A stretch of 47,240 nucleotides of DNA, from the NCBI GenBank assembly GCA_029261815.1, contig JAJDAQ010000140.1, forward strand, positions 1 through 47,240. The letters run 5' to 3'. Below are positions 8,878-17,950 of this stretch, in pieces. The translations under genes were made by a program, and so were the position numbers. Positions within the stretch are counted from its first letter, which is position 1, and each line of letters begins with the position of its first letter. The notes beneath the pieces are model-generated. The model saw only the letters and a program-made list of their open reading frames with translations. It searched no databases and was not told the origin of the DNA. This stretch comes from Deltaproteobacteria bacterium (lineage in GTDB: Bacteria > Myxococcota_A > UBA9160 > UBA6930).

Positions 8878-11800
8878 TGGCCGGCTCCCGGGTTCGCGAG
8901 CGACCAGATCTCGCGAAATGCGGATTCGCCCGCACTGACGACGTCGCCTGGCTCCTCGACCCAATCCAGCAAGCGATGCCGCGCGGCGGTGTCATGTTTG
9001 CGGCACGCATCGTGTAGTTCGCAGAACCCACAGGCGATCGGCGTCTTTCCCTTCGCGTCCACCAACTGGGGCGTCAGGGCGCCCGCCTCGCGAGCGCGCA
9101 GCAAGGTCGATGCAGCCTTTTCCCCGGCAGCAACGACCTCGGCCTCGATCCCGTCGTTGGAGAGCACCGCTTGCGCTGCCGGTGAGCCCGCCGCCAGGTA
9201 GCGGGCCCTCGCGCCTTCGCCGCCCGCCATGGCGTACAGCGCGAGTTGCAGGGCCCAGCCCTTCCCGATGGCCAGCAAGAGATCCCGCGCGCGCTTGTCC
9301 TCGGACTTCAATTCGGTGATCGCACGCCCGGACTTGTAGTCGGTCAGGACGGGGCCCTGATCGATGCGATCTGCTCGAAACGAAACCGTCCATTGCCGGT
9401 CGCCGTCCGCCACGACGGCCGCGCCCTGGGCTTCCACCGCGACGACCACCGGTTGCATTCCGTCTGCCCAATCGACTTCGCGAATGCGTTCGATCCGGAC
9501 CGCGGCCTGCGCCGCGAGGACGCCGGCGAAGCCCGGCAACGCGATCCCCTCATCAACCAACGCCTTGGCCGACAACGCCATCAACAATTCCCGCGCCTCG
9601 CTTTCGGAGGGCCACGCGACGGCGATGCCGGGCTCAGGATGGGGGAAGGTCACGCCCACTGGCACACCCGCGCGAACCGCAACGGCCTCGAGGAACGCGT
9701 GCACGACGTTTCCGAGCAGCATGGGATTGAGGTCGGGCAGCACCGACATGGCGTCCGGCACGGGATCGAGATGCAGCGCGCGCTGCAGGAAGGCCTGCCA
9801 ACCGCAACGCGCGATCCGTTCGAGGTGGGTCACCGCAACGCGGCCCCGCATCGCGCCCGCGCCCACGATCCCGAGGTAGGGCCCGAGATCGCCTCGCCGA
9901 CCGCCTCGGTCGAGCTCGGCGCCGACCGCAAGGCGGCCCTGCGCAAAGCCGGCAACCGCAGGCCCTTCGGCCACCTCGAGGGCCGCACGCAGCGCCACGC
10001 GATCCCCGGACAACCCGGCCAACGTCGCCGCTTCGTCCGGCGGCACCGGTCGTCCACGATCGAACAACCACTCGGGAGCCACGAATACGTCGTCCAGCCC
10101 GGCCGCCAGCCGCAGACGTTCGACGAACGGAGACGGCGACTTCTCCTTGCCATCGTCCGAAACCGAGACCCAACTCACCGTAACGCTCGGCGCTGACGCG
10201 CAGCACTGTGCGAACAGGTACCGCTCTTCGTCGAACCCTCGATGCTTGATCGGGATGTCGGGCAACAGATCCCATTCGAGACGCCGGCGAAACGCGTCCG
10301 GAAGCAGAGGATCCTCGGGGATCGCGAGCGGGAAGCGGTCGCGGTTGACGCCCAGCATGAATAGCTGGTCGAAGGTCCGTGCTCGTGCATCGGTCACGGT
10401 AAGGACGGCAACACCCCCACCTTCGCCGCCGAGAGGCGCACGACCGATGTCGGCCCAGGCCCGGTCGACCAACAACAGCCACTCCTCGCGCTCGGCCACG
10501 AAGCCTTGCCCGACTTCGTCTTCCAATGCATCCAATCGCTCGTGAATCTCGATTGCGAGCGGGGAGCCGGAGTTCCATCCCAACGCCCGAACCAACAATT
10601 CGTCCAGGCTCTGGCGGTGTTGCGCGAGCGAAGCCTCGCGTGGCCATGATTCAAGCACCGTCTCGACACAGCGCGCTTGCGCGAGCGCCCGATCGAGAAG
10701 CGCGCGGGGTACGCGCCGCCGGGGTGCGCGAACCGCGGCACTCGCCGACTCGATGTCAGATGCTGAAACCTCGATCCCGGTTCGAACCGGTAGCGGCAGC
10801 GATTCGCCACCTGCCAGGAGTTCGTCCCAATCCGACGCGGCGGCATCGCTGACACGGGGTCGACCGATCGCATGGAACGCCAGCACGAGGTCGCGCCCTT
10901 CGTCGGCTTCCAGCGCTTCGTCCAACGCGATCCATCGATCGACACTGGCTGAGCCAACGTCCTCCAGTAGCTGTCGCAACATCCGGACACGGCGCCCGTC
11001 GGGTCGTAGGTTCGCGGAGGACCCCGGCGCGGCAGAGAAAGGAATGCCCACCCGAGAGAACTGGGCCCGAATTGCGGCCGCATAACCCGAGAGTTCTCGA
11101 ACCACGACCCCCAGCCGCTCGGGCACCTGCCCCCGTTCGAGTTCGATCGCGATCCGCTCGGCGACTTCACGTACCTCGGCCTGGATTCCGGGCGCGCGGA
11201 ACAACCCGACCTCCGAACGCTCCGTCTCAGTCGCGTCCATGGCGGGCCCGAGGCTCGTCGCACGCCGACGCAAGCGTTCGAGAAAGGTGACACCCGCATC
11301 TTCGCGGTCGGGATCCGCCGGATTCGGCGGAAGGTCGAGCAGCCAGGTTCCACCCGACGTTCGCAGGAGGGCCTCGAGCAAGTCGGCCTGCGACCCCGTC
11401 GCATCCGCATAGCCGTGGATCCACGTCTCACGGGCCGGCCAAACGCCAGGGGTCGCTTGCACTTGCGCCTGTGCGGCCCGGAAGAAACCCGATCGGTGGA
11501 CCCGGCCGGCCGCGTCGAGGTCCCGCGTGACGTCGATGGCAATGCGGAACGAAGCCGCCGCACGCTCCGAGGCGTGTGAGGTCCCGACTTCGGAGATCTG
11601 TTCCAACGCGGCGTCGAGATGGACCGGCTCGAGGCCCGCGTCCAACAAGTCATTGACGACCGGGACCACTGCGGAGTAGCCATCTTCCAGTCCATCGAGC
11701 ACATCGCGGAAGGCAGCGTGGCCACGTGCCGCGCGGCGGACGAAGACCGGCACAAGCGCGGAGCCGTCTGTGACGGCCGAGCCAGCGCGGCGCAAGATGC

Positions 11801-12050
11801 CACCTGCCGCCGTGCGAAGCGTCATGACCTCGACCCCGGCCACGGCACCAAAGCGGCGCGTGATCACGCCCAGCAGGTGCTCGCGCAAGCTGCGCGACGG
11901 AACCACGATGACGACCGGTCGACTGAGCCGACTCGGAGACGCTCGGCATGCGGCCAGAGAAGTCCCGACGGCTTCGAGCAAAGCCTCCTCAGCCGCCCGC
12001 GGCCCGCGGGCGCAGAGCACCCGAAGGGACGTCTCTACTTGCTCGGTCAT
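8874..12050 (-). CDS. addB: AddB-like nuclease subunit with Fe-S staple
   Basis: A 1058-residue partner of AddA. The C-terminal PD-(D/E)XK nuclease shows SFRADRIDQG followed by LTDYKSGRAI. The cysteines that hold the AddB iron-sulphur cluster are present: one in ERIARCGWQAFLQ ahead of the nuclease core, and CGFCELHDAC (C-x2-C-x5-C) behind it, the spacing known from Bacillus subtilis AddB. The N-terminus lacks the P-loop: where Bacillus AddB has GRSGSGKT this protein reads CARGPRAAEEAL. It probably has no ATPase of its own and works in Chi recognition and nuclease function. There is no Shine-Dalgarno sequence; TAGGGT lies 7 bases before the ATG. Confidence 0.88.
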   Translation of the reverse strand: MTEQVETSLRVLCARGPRAAEEALLEAVGTSLAACRASPSRLSRPVVIVVPSRSLREHLLGVITRRFGAVAGVEVMTLRTAAGGILRRAGSAVTDGSALVPVFVRRAARGHAAFRDVLDGLEDGYSAVVPVVNDLLDAGLEPVHLDAALEQISEVGTSHASERAAASFRIAIDVTRDLDAAGRVHRSGFFRAAQAQVQATPGVWPARETWIHGYADATGSQADLLEALLRTSGGTWLLDLPPNPADPDREDAGVTFLERLRRRATSLGPAMDATETERSEVGLFRAPGIQAEVREVAERIAIELERGQVPERLGVVVRELSGYAAAIRAQFSRVGIPFSAAPGSSANLRPDGRRVRMLRQLLEDVGSASVDRWIALDEALEADEGRDLVLAFHAIGRPRVSDAAASDWDELLAGGESLPLPVRTGIEVSASDIESASAAVRAPRRRVPRALLDRALAQARCVETVLESWPREASLAQHRQSLDELLVRALGWNSGSPLAIEIHERLDALEDEVGQGFVAEREEWLLLVDRAWADIGRAPLGGEGGGVAVLTVTDARARTFDQLFMLGVNRDRFPLAIPEDPLLPDAFRRRLEWDLLPDIPIKHRGFDEERYLFAQCCASAPSVTVSWVSVSDDGKEKSPSPFVERLRLAAGLDDVFVAPEWLFDRGRPVPPDEAATLAGLSGDRVALRAALEVAEGPAVAGFAQGRLAVGAELDRGGRRGDLGPYLGIVGAGAMRGRVAVTHLERIARCGWQAFLQRALHLDPVPDAMSVLPDLNPMLLGNVVHAFLEAVAVRAGVPVGVTFPHPEPGIAVAWPSESEARELLMALSAKALVDEGIALPGFAGVLAAQAAVRIERIREVDWADGMQPVVVAVEAQGAAVVADGDRQWTVSFRADRIDQGPVLTDYKSGRAITELKSEDKRARDLLLAIGKGWALQLALYAMAGGEGARARYLAAGSPAAQAVLSNDGIEAEVVAAGEKAASTLLRAREAGALTPQLVDAKGKTPIACGFCELHDACRKHDTAARHRLLDWVEEPGDVVSAGESAFREIWSLANPGAGQ

Positions 12051-12057
12051 GGAAGGA

Positions 12058-12063
12058 ACCCTA
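12058..12063 (-). promoter_or_regulatory. candidate leaderless promoter -10 for addB
   Basis: On the minus strand TAGGGT ends 7 bases before ATG 12050, and no ribosome-binding site is visible between them. This places the likely transcription start at or next to the start codon, as in other unit-leading genes of this window. Confidence 0.45.
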
Positions 12064-12105
12064 CCCCGGCAGTGTGCTCCATGCGGTCACACCGACGGAG
12101 CCCGC

Positions 12106-12501
12106 TCATCCCTCTAGACGGACCGCCAGCGCGCATCGATGGCGGTAGGTTCCGCCAAACCGCGAGAAGAAGAGGACCGAGCGCGCCTGCCAGCCGTAGC
12201 GATCGATGATCGTATCGAAGCAACGCTCGAAATCGGATGAGTCCACATCGTCGACGATGCGAGCCTTGGCGTCGACCCACTCGCCGTGAACCTTGCCACG
12301 CACATCGCATGCGGCGACGCGGGCGCGGCCGTCCTGGTTGCGAATCCGCTTCACCTTCCAGGACTCGCCGTTCGTGTACATCCAGAGCAGTCGGTCATCC
12401 TCCGGGTCAGGCGCGAACCAGATGGGCGTGGCCACCTCGGACCCGTCGCGCTTGTAGGTCAATAGGCTCACATAACGTTCCCGCTGGACGTCGAGAGTCA
12501 C
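12106..12501 (-). CDS. PPOX-class split-barrel flavin/F420 protein
   Basis: A 131-residue protein of the pyridoxamine-5'-phosphate-oxidase-like split barrel, resembling the PPOX-class probable F420-dependent enzymes. Supporting segments are RERYVSLLTYKRDGSEVATP at the N-terminus, then LLWMYTNGESWKVKRIRNQD, where the Lys-Arg-Ile pattern is typical of the cofactor-phosphate strand, and a central ACDVRGKVHGEWVDAKARIV strand. The frame is open far upstream, but GTG 12501 overlaps the stop of the preceding lipoprotein gene (GTGA) and fits the family's N-terminus; ATG 12516 is the alternative. FMN or F420 use cannot be told from sequence alone. Confidence 0.75.
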   Translation of the reverse strand: MTLDVQRERYVSLLTYKRDGSEVATPIWFAPDPEDDRLLWMYTNGESWKVKRIRNQDGRARVAACDVRGKVHGEWVDAKARIVDDVDSSDFERCFDTIIDRYGWQARSVLFFSRFGGTYRHRCALAVRLEG

Positions 12502-13517
12502 GGGGCCACCATCCATGCCAGCCGGTCGCCGCCAAAGGTCCCGATCCAGATCTTTCCGCCGTGTTCGAGCGCGACAGAGGCCCCTCCCGCCACCGTTGCC
12601 GGGTGGTGGATCAGGACGGGCGTGATCTCGAGCGTCGCCGGATCGAGTCGCGCGACCCCGGTCCCGAGTCCGCACGTCGTCCCGGCGGGGATCTCGAAAC
12701 ATGCGGTGGCTTCGATTGGAGACGCGATCTGGCCAGCGACGAGAAGACTGCCGTCGGGTGCCCAGGTCAGGTTGTCTGGCGAGAAACCGAGCGGTCCGGA
12801 CTCGGCGCGCGCGCTCCCATCGGGTGCGAAGGCAACGACGCGGGACTCTCCCCATTCCGACATGTAGAAACGTCCGCCATCGGCCGCCGAAGCGACACCA
12901 TTCGGGCCGACGCCGCCGGTTCCGTTCACTGCTGCGAACCCGCCATCTTCGTTCCAGACGAAGAGCTGTCCCGTCTCGCTGCCGGTCGCGATGCCGAGAC
13001 TCCCCTTGAGCGCGTTCGCAGACATCATCTTCGTGAAGACGAAGCCGGTGGGCGTGTACGCAACATCATTGATATTTGCGTCGAACTCTTCGGGGATCGA
13101 CAGGCTCCGAAGGTGCGACAACGTCGGGACGCCGGCGTCGTCGCGAGAGACCGCGAACTCCTCGATCGTCTCACCTTCCCCGTGATCGACGACCGCGAGA
13201 CGGGATCCGTCGAGGGAGAGATCGATGCCGTGAGGCAAGAAACTCTCTCCCTCGAAATGCAGCCGCACGCGTTTGTCGTCGGACGGGCGGTAGGCCGTGA
13301 TCTCACCGCCGGATCCGGTTTGCGACATCTCGCTCACCAGCATCCACTCGTCGTCGATGCGCACCAGGTCTTCGGGATTGGTGAAGCCACAGACCGGCGT
13401 CAACCCGTCGGCGGCCGCACACGTCGAGATCGGGTCGGGCCCCCCGACGCACCCGACAAGCCCGGCGACGGCCAAGGCAAGCAAGCTCGCGATGCCGCGA
13501 CGACGATTCACGTGCAT
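12498..13517 (-). CDS. lipoprotein with SMP-30/beta-propeller-like fold
   Basis: A 339-residue secreted lipoprotein. The N-terminus has basic residues, a hydrophobic run and the lipobox LVGC. The mature part contains repeated propeller-like blades with Asp/Gly turns (LSLDGSRLAVVDHG, VAYTPTGFVFTK, NGVASAADGGRFYMSEWG, NLTWAPDGSLLVAG), as in the SMP-30/gluconolactonase and arylesterase-like group. Enzymes of this fold hydrolyse lactones or esters, but catalytic residues cannot be fixed here. It lies 17 bp downstream of the peroxiredoxin gene and overlaps the PPOX gene by 4 bp, suggesting one transcript. Confidence 0.72.
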   Translation of the reverse strand: MHVNRRRGIASLLALAVAGLVGCVGGPDPISTCAAADGLTPVCGFTNPEDLVRIDDEWMLVSEMSQTGSGGEITAYRPSDDKRVRLHFEGESFLPHGIDLSLDGSRLAVVDHGEGETIEEFAVSRDDAGVPTLSHLRSLSIPEEFDANINDVAYTPTGFVFTKMMSANALKGSLGIATGSETGQLFVWNEDGGFAAVNGTGGVGPNGVASAADGGRFYMSEWGESRVVAFAPDGSARAESGPLGFSPDNLTWAPDGSLLVAGQIASPIEATACFEIPAGTTCGLGTGVARLDPATLEITPVLIHHPATVAGGASVALEHGGKIWIGTFGGDRLAWMVAP

Positions 13518-13534
13518 ATCGATGGCCCCCGCGC

Positions 13535-14017
13535 CTAGAGAGCTTCGAGAATCGCGTCGGCGCTCGACACTTCGAACTTGGCCGGCGCTTCCACACCCAG
13601 GTGTGTCACCACACCGTCTTCGATGATCGCGGCATAGCGCTGCGAGCGGGTGCCCATTCCGAACTTCGAGCCGTCCATCTCGAGTCCGAGCTGCTTGGTG
13701 AGGTCAGCGCTGCCGTCGGCCACCAGCGTCACGGCATCGCCGGCACCGCGGTCCTTGGCCCACGCGTCCATCACGAAGCCGTCGTTGACCGACAGGCAGT
13801 AGACGGCGTCGACGCCCTTGCTCTTGATCTCGGCCGCCTTCTCGATGAAGCCCGGGAGATGCTGGGCCGAGCAGAGCGGGGTGAATGCGCCGGGGACCGC
13901 GAAGAGCACAGCCTTCTTGCCACCGAACAGTTCGTCCGTGGTCGAGTCCTGCTGTCCTTCCGGACCGATGACCTTGACCTTCACCGAGGGAATCTTGTCG
14001 CCAACCTGAATCGCCAT
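13535..14017 (-). CDS. peroxiredoxin (Prx5-like)
   Basis: A 160-residue thiol peroxidase that reduces hydrogen and organic peroxides. The peroxidatic cysteine is Cys49 in VPGAFTPLCS, matching the Prx5/AhpC-TSA signature, and a second cysteine is at 74 (AVYCLSVND). The C-terminal segment MGTRSQRYAAIIEDG is typical of Prx5 enzymes. The frame is open 57 bases further upstream, but ATG 14017 is preceded by AAAGGAG and gives the canonical start MAIQVGDKIP. It is the first gene of a minus-strand run with the lipoprotein and PPOX genes, and diverges from the amidotransferase gene across 84 bp. Confidence 0.93.
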   Translation of the reverse strand: MAIQVGDKIPSVKVKVIGPEGQQDSTTDELFGGKKAVLFAVPGAFTPLCSAQHLPGFIEKAAEIKSKGVDAVYCLSVNDGFVMDAWAKDRGAGDAVTLVADGSADLTKQLGLEMDGSKFGMGTRSQRYAAIIEDGVVTHLGVEAPAKFEVSSADAILEAL

Positions 14018-14087
14018 GGGGTCTCCTTTGAAGAGGCGGAAAATGGGTTCGTAGTCTCGCACAGTTCCCGACACACCGAACCGGACC

Positions 14088-14093
14088 TAAGCT
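14088..14093 (+). promoter_or_regulatory. candidate leaderless promoter -10 (amidotransferase gene)
   Basis: TAAGCT ends 8 bases before GTG 14102 with no Shine-Dalgarno sequence in between, so the transcript may begin at or within a base or two of the start codon. Confidence 0.35.
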
Positions 14094-14101
14094 CGTTGGA
14101 C

Positions 14102-14830
14102 GTGGAAACCCGACCCCGAATCGCCCTCCCGCTTTCGCTCGACGAGTCCGGCGCCCTGCGCGGCGGCCGCAAGACCCTCTACCTGGATGACGCGTACGTC
14201 CGGGCCATCGAAGCGGCGGGCGGTGAAGCCGCCGCGATCGTTCCCGGAACAGCCCTCGAGGCACAGCTCGCCGGCTTCGACGGCATCCTACTCCCGGGTG
14301 GTGACGACTTCCCACCGCCTTCGGGCCACGCCTCGGCACACGCCTGTCGCCCCGTCCCGGAGCGTCAACGCACCGCCGACCAGGCCCTCTGCAACGCTGC
14401 CATGGCCGGCTCGCTTCCGATTCTAGGCGTCTGCTATGGGATGCAGCTGATGGCCTCGGTCGCGGGCGGAACGCTTGTCTATGACCTGCCCACCGAACGC
14501 CCGACAGCGAGTGCCCACGCCCAACCGGGCCGGGCCGCCGTCCATCCCTTGATGCTGGCCGACGGCTCGATGCTGGCCGACCTGATTCCGGGTGACCGCA
14601 CCGTCGTGAACAGCCGCCACCACCAGGCCGTCGACGAGCCCGGCCAGGATTTCCGCGTTGTCGCCCGCTCGCCGGATGGCGTCGTCGAAGCCATCGAGGG
14701 AACCGGCGATGATTTTCGGCTCGGCGTGCAGTGGCACCCGGAAGACCTTGCCGGTCCTGCGGGCGAAGGCCTGTTTTGCGCCCTGGTCGCGGCGGCTCGT
14801 CAGTCAGCCGCGCGCAGCACCTCGCGCTGA
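14102..14830 (+). CDS. class I glutamine amidotransferase (PuuD/peptidase C26-like)
   Basis: A 242-residue protein of the gamma-glutamyl hydrolase group that includes PuuD. The nucleophile is the Cys in LGVCYGMQLMASVAGG and the His-Glu of the triad is in GVQWHPED; GILLPGGDDFPP and NSRHHQAVDE are also family hallmarks. PuuD splits gamma-glutamyl-GABA in putrescine breakdown, but no putrescine genes are nearby, so another gamma-glutamyl substrate is equally possible. The frame is open upstream to 13601; GTG 14102 gives VETRPRIALPLS, the expected first strand. The last 31 bases overlap the 3' end of the convergent rhomboid gene. Confidence 0.85.
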   Translation: METRPRIALPLSLDESGALRGGRKTLYLDDAYVRAIEAAGGEAAAIVPGTALEAQLAGFDGILLPGGDDFPPPSGHASAHACRPVPERQRTADQALCNAAMAGSLPILGVCYGMQLMASVAGGTLVYDLPTERPTASAHAQPGRAAVHPLMLADGSMLADLIPGDRTVVNSRHHQAVDEPGQDFRVVARSPDGVVEAIEGTGDDFRLGVQWHPEDLAGPAGEGLFCALVAAARQSAARSTSR

Positions 14831-17397
14831 TACTCGGGCAACGTCGCGAAGATCTTGAAAGCCGCCGAGACGTCGGCATCTTCCGGCAGCGACACACCGC
14901 GGGAACGCATGATCAGCTGAGCCGCGAACGCACGCAACGCCTTCAGCGGCGAGCCCTCTGCATCGATGATCTTGCGCGGGTCGAACGCGTCGCTGCGCAT
15001 CCGCACCACCTGGAGTTCGTCGTAGCCCGTCCAGTTGAGGCACAGGTCGAGAAGCAACACCGGCTTTCCGGACGGCGAGATGCCGCCGACACCCGCCACC
15101 GAAACCGCATCAATCCGTTCGAGCGAGAGCCGCGAGCGCCCGCGGCCTTCGACATCGAGGGTCAGATGCGTGGCGTCGAGGCCGAGTGGTACCGCAGGCA
15201 TCAGGCGGAGCGGACGCCGCGGCGGAAGTCCGCCCTTCTCTTCCTCCATGACCACCAGATCTTCTTCACCGAAGAGCGGGTCTCCCGTAGCGATCGGTTC
15301 GGCGGTGGCGATCGGCTCCTCGCCCGCAGCAGCAGGCACTGCAAGCATCGCGGGCTCCGCAACCGTTGCCGGTACCGCGACTCCGGGTGGAGCCGGCTCG
15401 GCAAGGACGGGCGCGGCCGGGTCGGCGGCGCCTAGCAACGCCGGTTCGGCGCTTCCTCCCAGATCCTCGGCGCCATGGTCGAACATCTCGGCACCGCCGG
15501 GCTCCCCGAGATTGGGGGCGACGGGCTCGGGCGTGAGTTCAGGCTGGCTCGTCTCGAGGTCATCCTCCGAAAGACCTTCGGCTTCGAGCGTTGCGTGCAG
15601 GGAATCGAGGAAGACCTCGGAACCGGCCTGCTCGGGGTCCGGGAGCTGGATCGGCGGCGCTTCGTCTTCGCCGAGGATGTCCGACACGTCGATAGCTTGC
15701 CCGTGTTCGAGACGCGGAGCCGCCATCCGGGTGGCCCCCGGGTCTTCGGGCGGCGCGACGTCGGGCGAACCCAGATCGAGCGCTCCGTGATCGGGACCGA
15801 GAATGTCCGCAGCCGACTCGGGCGAAAGAACGTCATCGTTGCCGGCCGGCGCGCGCGCAACCGGTGCCATCGCGGGCGAATCAGCCAGTTCGAGTGCATC
15901 GGGGCTCGCTACCACGGGCACCGGACGCCCCCGTCCCTTCTCGACCCGCTCCTCAGCATCGAGCATGATCCACCCGCGACGCTGGGCTTCGACTCCGGAT
16001 TCCTGCAGCAGCGCTTCCATCGCCTTGCGATCGGCCGCCGGTGTCGTGGGACTTGCGATCGCGGCCTGCGCGGCGCGGCGCACGAGAAGCGGGTCCGCCC
16101 GCCGGGCCGCACGCGCGACCCGAACGGCAAGGTCACTGTTCGCGCCGACCATCGCGCCCTGAAGTGCGAAGCGGGCTTCGGTCGGAAGGTTGGCGCCACG
16201 CAGCCACCCGGCCATTTGCAGCAGCGCCTCTCCGTTTCCGGACGGCGTCACGCCGAGTTCGCCAAGCGCCTTCCAGAGTGCAACCGCCGCGTCTTTTTTC
16301 CGCCATTCGATGGCGGCCCAGAGGTGGTCGGACAGCTGGCGCGGGGCATCGTGCTCCCGCCCACCGGCGCGAATCGCCTCCATATAGGCGCGAACGGAAA
16401 GCTCGTCTGCGTTCCCGTCCGAGATCGCCTCGTTCGCCTGGCCAATGGCTTCGTCGATCTGTCCAGCCTGAAGGAACGCGCGCGTACGGTCCAGGACCGG
16501 ATGCCCGGCGTCTGTCGCGAGCTCGCCCAGGTCGCTCGATAGTTTCGACTCGAGACCGGCCGCACGAATCCCGAGTGCGGCCAGGGTGCCGAACGTGAAC
16601 CCACCGACATGGGCCCAGTAGGCGACGCCACTTCCGTCGGTCGCCGTAAGCGCCGACGCCAGTTCGTTGGCAAACCAAAGAGGCACCATCACCCAGGCCG
16701 GTGCGGTGAACGTCCCCGGGAAGATGATCCAGTAGACGAACTTGATCCGGACCTTTCGGCAACAGACGACGAAGGCCCCAAGAATGCCGCTGACCGCGCC
16801 CGAAGCCCCGATCAGGGGCCCATCGAACTGCGGCTGGAATGCCACGAAGAGTGCGGCGCCAGCGAGCCCTGAAGCCAGATAGAAGGCCGAGAAGAGACCC
16901 CGACCCCAACGATCCTCGATGTACGGACCCGCCAGGATGAGGAACCAGAGATTGCCGATGAGATGCGCGAGGCCGCCATGCAGGAACATGTGCCCGACCA
17001 GACCCACCGCCTTCGGCCGCGCAGGCACGAGCCCATACTGGTACCAGGCATGACCCTCGAGGTTCTCTTCGACAACCGCGATCCGGGCGAAGAGTTCGGC
17101 GGCTTCGGCCTCGATCGTCAGGACGTCGGGCAGCACCCCGCCGTTGGCTTCCCAGTACGCGACGGTCTCGGCATCGAGCGGACCGAAAGCGCGAACCAGC
17201 CGGTCGTTGGCGGGCAGGTAGGGATGCTCCTCCCAGTAGGCGTATGCGTCCCAGAGGCCCTCTTCGGCCTCCCCCAGTCTGGCATCGTCCATTCCCCAGG
17301 TCGCGAAGAATGCCGCCAGACACGCAACCACCAGGCCATAGGTGATCCACGGTTTTCGACGCAGTTGCGAACTGTCGTGACTCCACGGGATCAGCAT
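14800..17397 (-). CDS. giant rhomboid-family intramembrane serine protease
   Basis: An 865-residue membrane protein. The first 280 residues form a rhomboid protease: helix 1 (about 18-34), a long periplasmic loop, HMFLHGGLAHLIGN (136-149) with His/Asn of the oxyanion region, the nucleophile Ser199 in GASGAVSG, and the catalytic His263 in AHVGGFTFG. It then departs from the usual 200-300-residue size: an Ala-rich helical region (about 285-450) resembling a repeat scaffold, an acidic Pro/Ala/Glu linker (about 450-690), and a C-terminal folded domain (about 700-865) beginning near LVVMEEEKGGLPPR. GGAGGTGA lies 10 bases before ATG 17397. Substrates are unknown; the tail probably acts in the cytoplasm. 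Confidence 0.85.
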   Translation of the reverse strand: MLIPWSHDSSQLRRKPWITYGLVVACLAAFFATWGMDDARLGEAEEGLWDAYAYWEEHPYLPANDRLVRAFGPLDAETVAYWEANGGVLPDVLTIEAEAAELFARIAVVEENLEGHAWYQYGLVPARPKAVGLVGHMFLHGGLAHLIGNLWFLILAGPYIEDRWGRGLFSAFYLASGLAGAALFVAFQPQFDGPLIGASGAVSGILGAFVVCCRKVRIKFVYWIIFPGTFTAPAWVMVPLWFANELASALTATDGSGVAYWAHVGGFTFGTLAALGIRAAGLESKLSSDLGELATDAGHPVLDRTRAFLQAGQIDEAIGQANEAISDGNADELSVRAYMEAIRAGGREHDAPRQLSDHLWAAIEWRKKDAAVALWKALGELGVTPSGNGEALLQMAGWLRGANLPTEARFALQGAMVGANSDLAVRVARAARRADPLLVRRAAQAAIASPTTPAADRKAMEALLQESGVEAQRRGWIMLDAEERVEKGRGRPVPVVASPDALELADSPAMAPVARAPAGNDDVLSPESAADILGPDHGALDLGSPDVAPPEDPGATRMAAPRLEHGQAIDVSDILGEDEAPPIQLPDPEQAGSEVFLDSLHATLEAEGLSEDDLETSQPELTPEPVAPNLGEPGGAEMFDHGAEDLGGSAEPALLGAADPAAPVLAEPAPPGVAVPATVAEPAMLAVPAAAGEEPIATAEPIATGDPLFGEEDLVVMEEEKGGLPPRRPLRLMPAVPLGLDATHLTLDVEGRGRSRLSLERIDAVSVAGVGGISPSGKPVLLLDLCLNWTGYDELQVVRMRSDAFDPRKIIDAEGSPLKALRAFAAQLIMRSRGVSLPEDADVSAAFKIFATLPEYQREVLRAAD

Positions 17398-17444
17398 CGG
17401 CCGGCGGTCACCTCCACGGTGCTTACAGCGGCGAATCGGCCCGT

Positions 17445-17457
17445 TTTCCTTAGGAAA
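17445..17457. repeat. AT-rich palindrome upstream of the rhomboid gene
   Basis: TTTCCT-T-AGGAAA is a perfect 6-bp inverted repeat about a centre T, about 50 bp upstream of the rhomboid start. It stands out in very GC-rich DNA and could be an operator. No regulator is identifiable. Confidence 0.3.
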
Positions 17458-17498
17458 GTCGAGAGGGCCAACTGCTCCAAGAGGGCTAAACGCACGAA

Positions 17499-17525
17499 CG
17501 CCCGCCCCGCTTGGCGGGACGGGCG
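17499..17525 (-). terminator. hairpin downstream of glnK
   Basis: CGCCCGCCCCG (17499-17509) pairs with CGGGACGGGCG (17515-17525) over 11 positions with one mismatch and a 5-base loop, about 50 bp beyond the glnK stop. It is well placed to end the amt-glnK transcript and insulate the rhomboid gene. The following U-tract is weak, so termination is inferred. Confidence 0.5.
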
Positions 17526-17573
17526 AACGGTTCGGAACGCCGAGAGGGGACGCGGCGTTTCGGGTGGCGGGAA

Positions 17574-17930
<357 letters not shown>

Positions 17931-17950
17931 CTAGGGGCCAATGGCTGTTG

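Noticed and set aside
10394..11803. 469-codon minus-strand frame inside addB
   Set aside because: Shifted-frame shadow; the Ser/Arg-rich product has no domain features, and addB in the other frame is intact.
13704..14897. Long minus-strand frame across the peroxiredoxin and amidotransferase genes
   Set aside because: It runs antisense to one real gene and out of frame through another, and is Arg-rich low-complexity sequence.
16133..17386. 417-codon minus-strand frame inside the rhomboid gene
   Set aside because: It is a shifted frame of the rhomboid coding region, with no membrane helices or motifs of its own.
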